From Izemoplasma sp964435595 (GTDB lineage: Bacteria; Bacillota_I; Bacilli_A; Izemoplasmatales; Izemoplasmataceae), in contig CAYSZV010000036.1 of assembly GCA_964435595.1 (NCBI GenBank), forward strand, positions 1 to 14,490: a stretch of 14,490 nucleotides of DNA, in the 5' to 3' direction. A model generated the notes under the pieces. That model saw only the letters and a program-made list of their open reading frames with translations. It ran no database searches and had not been told where the DNA came from. Position 1 is the first letter of the stretch; every line of letters starts with the position of its first letter. Below, one piece after another: positions 12,875-14,490 of the stretch. The position numbers and the translations under genes are program-made.

Positions 12875-12902
12875 ATATTACCATAAATATATTGTTTGTC
12901 AA
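12875..12902 (-). promoter_or_regulatory. Promoter of infC-rpmI-rplT
   Basis: Perfect TTGACA (12897-12902) and TAATAT (12875-12880) on minus with a 16-bp spacer. The -35 begins 4 bases after the glmU stop codon. No terminator separates glmU from this promoter, so read-through from glmMU may add to operon transcription. Confidence 0.65.
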
Positions 12903-12906
12903 CTAT

Positions 12907-14283
12907 TTAGTCATCTGTTTTTGGATTGATTAGGTTTTTCCTATAATCTTCCTTGTTTATCTGTCTATTTCTTGCAATTGCAAGTGCTCCTTTTGGTACA
13001 TCTTTCGTTACCGTAGAACCTGCAGCAATAAAGACATTATCTCCAATTGAAATCGGTGCAACTAAGTTTGTATTACAACCGATGAATACATCATCTCCAA
13101 TAATTGTTTTATGTTTTTTCACACCATCATAGTTTACTGTGATGCTTCCACATCCGAAGTTAACATTTTTACCGGTTTCACTATCTCCAATATAGGCAAG
13201 ATGTGCTGCTTTTGTATTAAATCCAGTTCTACTATTTTTCACTTCTACAAAGTTACCAATACGATTGTTAGGTCCGATGATTGCTTGATTTCTTAAGTGT
13301 GCAAATGGACCAATTGTTGAATTTTCGTTGATCTCACTATCAAATACAAGACTGTGTTTTACAATCACATTTTCATGAACAACTGATGTATGAATTTCTG
13401 TGTTAGGACCAATTTTAGATCCTGTTTTGATGACACTTCCACCTGTGAGATATGTATTTGGATAAATTGTCACACCTGGTTCAATATAAACATCATGCCC
13501 AATCGTAACTGTTTCTGGGTTTATTATACTAACTCCATTTAACATGTGGCTTTTGTTTATAGAATCTCTAAGAAACTTTTCAGCAACACTTACACTATAT
13601 AAATCATTGATCCCCATTACTTTCGTATTATCCCATAATTCAAATGTTCCGACACGGTAATTATCTCTCATGATTTCAACGATATCTGTTAGGTAATATT
13701 CTCCTTTTTTCTCGTTGACTTGAATCATATCAACCGCTTCAAATAAGAGTTTATTATCTACAACATAAATCCCAGTATTCACTTCAGTGATTTTCTTTTG
13801 CTCATCTGTACAATCATTGTGTTCAACAATCGATTCGATGACTCCGTTCTCTTTACGGAGAATACGACCATATCCTTTTGGATTCTCAAACTTTGTAGTT
13901 AATATCGTTAAATCGTGTTTACGATCTCTATGATAATTGATTACTTTATTAATTACTTTGTAATCAACCAACGGCATATCTCCCAGCATAATAATTGTTT
14001 GTCCAACTTTGTCTGCTAAGACGTCTTTTGCCATCTTCACAGCATGTCCTGTACCCAGTTGTTCTTCTTGTGTAACAAAGTTCACTCTGTCACCTAATAT
14101 ATCGTAAAACACTTGTTTTTGATGACCTACAACAATTGTTGTTTCATCAATCACAGATTGTTCAATTTCTTCAAGTATGTATTCAATCATCGGTTTCTTT
14201 AAAATCGGATAAGCACATTTTGGCAATTCGGTTCTCATACGAGTTCCTTTTCCTGCGGCTAACACAATTGCATAATTTGTCAT
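12907..14283 (-). CDS. glmU: Bifunctional GlcN-1-P acetyltransferase / GlcNAc-1-P uridylyltransferase
   Basis: GlmU acetylates glucosamine-1-phosphate and then joins it to UMP, forming UDP-GlcNAc for wall and glycolipid synthesis. The N-terminal uridylyltransferase has LAAGKGTRM (8-16), K22, QEEQLGTGHA and MLGDMP. The C-terminal left-handed beta-helix has the hexapeptide turns, the catalytic-base region KAAHLAYIGDSETG, NYDGVKKHKT, and the end AGSTVTKDVPKGALAIARNRQ. At 458 residues it is full length. The usual LPKVLH after the P-loop reads LPKCAYP here, a mild departure. The ATG overlaps the glmM stop as TAATG, behind AAGGAGGAAG. Confidence 0.97.
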   Translation of the reverse strand: MTNYAIVLAAGKGTRMRTELPKCAYPILKKPMIEYILEEIEQSVIDETTIVVGHQKQVFYDILGDRVNFVTQEEQLGTGHAVKMAKDVLADKVGQTIIMLGDMPLVDYKVINKVINYHRDRKHDLTILTTKFENPKGYGRILRKENGVIESIVEHNDCTDEQKKITEVNTGIYVVDNKLLFEAVDMIQVNEKKGEYYLTDIVEIMRDNYRVGTFELWDNTKVMGINDLYSVSVAEKFLRDSINKSHMLNGVSIINPETVTIGHDVYIEPGVTIYPNTYLTGGSVIKTGSKIGPNTEIHTSVVHENVIVKHSLVFDSEINENSTIGPFAHLRNQAIIGPNNRIGNFVEVKNSRTGFNTKAAHLAYIGDSETGKNVNFGCGSITVNYDGVKKHKTIIGDDVFIGCNTNLVAPISIGDNVFIAAGSTVTKDVPKGALAIARNRQINKEDYRKNLINPKTDD

Positions 14284-14490
14284 TATACTTCCTCCTTGAT
14301 TTGGTTTAGCAATCCTACAACTTGATCTCTATATCTGTCTAAATCTTCTTGTTTTTCACAACTTACAGTAACTCTTAACAGAGGCTCAGTACCACTTGCT
14401 CTAACAAACATCTTCCCATTGTCACCAAGTTCTTCCTTAATCGAGTTTACCAATGAAACAAGTCTTTCATCCCTGATGATTTCTTTGTTG
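14283..14490 (-). CDS. glmM: Phosphoglucosamine mutase, C-terminal fragment (cut by window edge)
   Basis: Only the last 68 codons are inside the window. They include MFVRASGTEPLLRV, the phosphate-binding RASGTEP loop of the alpha-D-phosphohexomutase superfamily, and end NQIKEEV. Sitting directly upstream of glmU with a one-base stop/start overlap, it is most likely GlmM, which converts glucosamine-6-phosphate to glucosamine-1-phosphate, the GlmU substrate. Another hexomutase cannot be excluded from the fragment alone, but context favours GlmM. The 5' end lies beyond position 14490. Confidence 0.9.
   Translation of the reverse strand, partial: NKEIIRDERLVSLVNSIKEELGDNGKMFVRASGTEPLLRVTVSCEKQEDLDRYRDQVVGLLNQIKEEV

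Overview
The window is chromosomal DNA from a very AT-rich bacterium of the Bacillota/Mycoplasmatota type. Signs of this are the low G+C, strong AGGAGG-type ribosome binding sites, sigma-A-type promoters of the TTGACA/TATAAT class, short hairpin terminators with U-tracts, and an infC-rpmI-rplT operon behind a Firmicutes-style L20 leader. TGA is used as a stop (XRE regulator, feoA, the 39-codon ORF), so this is not a UGA-Trp mycoplasma. An Acholeplasma/Izemoplasma/Haloplasma-like or Erysipelotrichia-like host would fit, but the window alone cannot decide. No phage, insertion sequence or CRISPR array is visible.

Layout. 1-2100: a tRNA-Arg(UCU) and a lipoteichoic-acid-synthase-family membrane phosphotransferase, both on minus. 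2150-3456: a plus-strand three-gene operon of an XRE regulator, an unannotated 39-residue ORF overlapping both neighbours, and a 172-residue protein; the regulator's C-terminal half and the last protein share a 28-29-residue repeat. This operon is the best candidate here for something undescribed. 3458-6300: minus-strand iron block, fur then feoA-feoB, with TTATAAT-type dyads at both promoters. 6339-8540: coaD, rsmD and an M42 aminopeptidase (minus). 8590-9530: a MarR regulator divergent from a one-domain rhodanese, with an inverted repeat lying on a consensus marR promoter. 9531-10941: two overlapping membrane-protein genes (YwaF-like and a six-helix protein). 10942-11311: a gene-free stretch of 370 bases holding a roughly 180-nt structured RNA that looks like 6S RNA, with its own promoter and terminator. 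11312-12902: infC-rpmI-rplT with an attenuator leader; infC starts on AUA and L20 carries an unusual 87-residue extension ending in a SAP/Rho-N-like motif. 12907-14490: glmU and the 3' end of glmM, coupled by a TAATG overlap.

How the genes work together. GlmM and GlmU make UDP-GlcNAc. IF3, L35 and L20 form an autoregulated translation operon. Fur probably controls FeoAB and itself. RsmD (16S rRNA methylation) and CoaD (coenzyme A synthesis) form a common housekeeping pair. Most of the window is ordinary core genome; the unusual parts are the 28-residue-repeat operon, the extended L20, the Fur protein with a degenerate zinc site, and the candidate 6S RNA.
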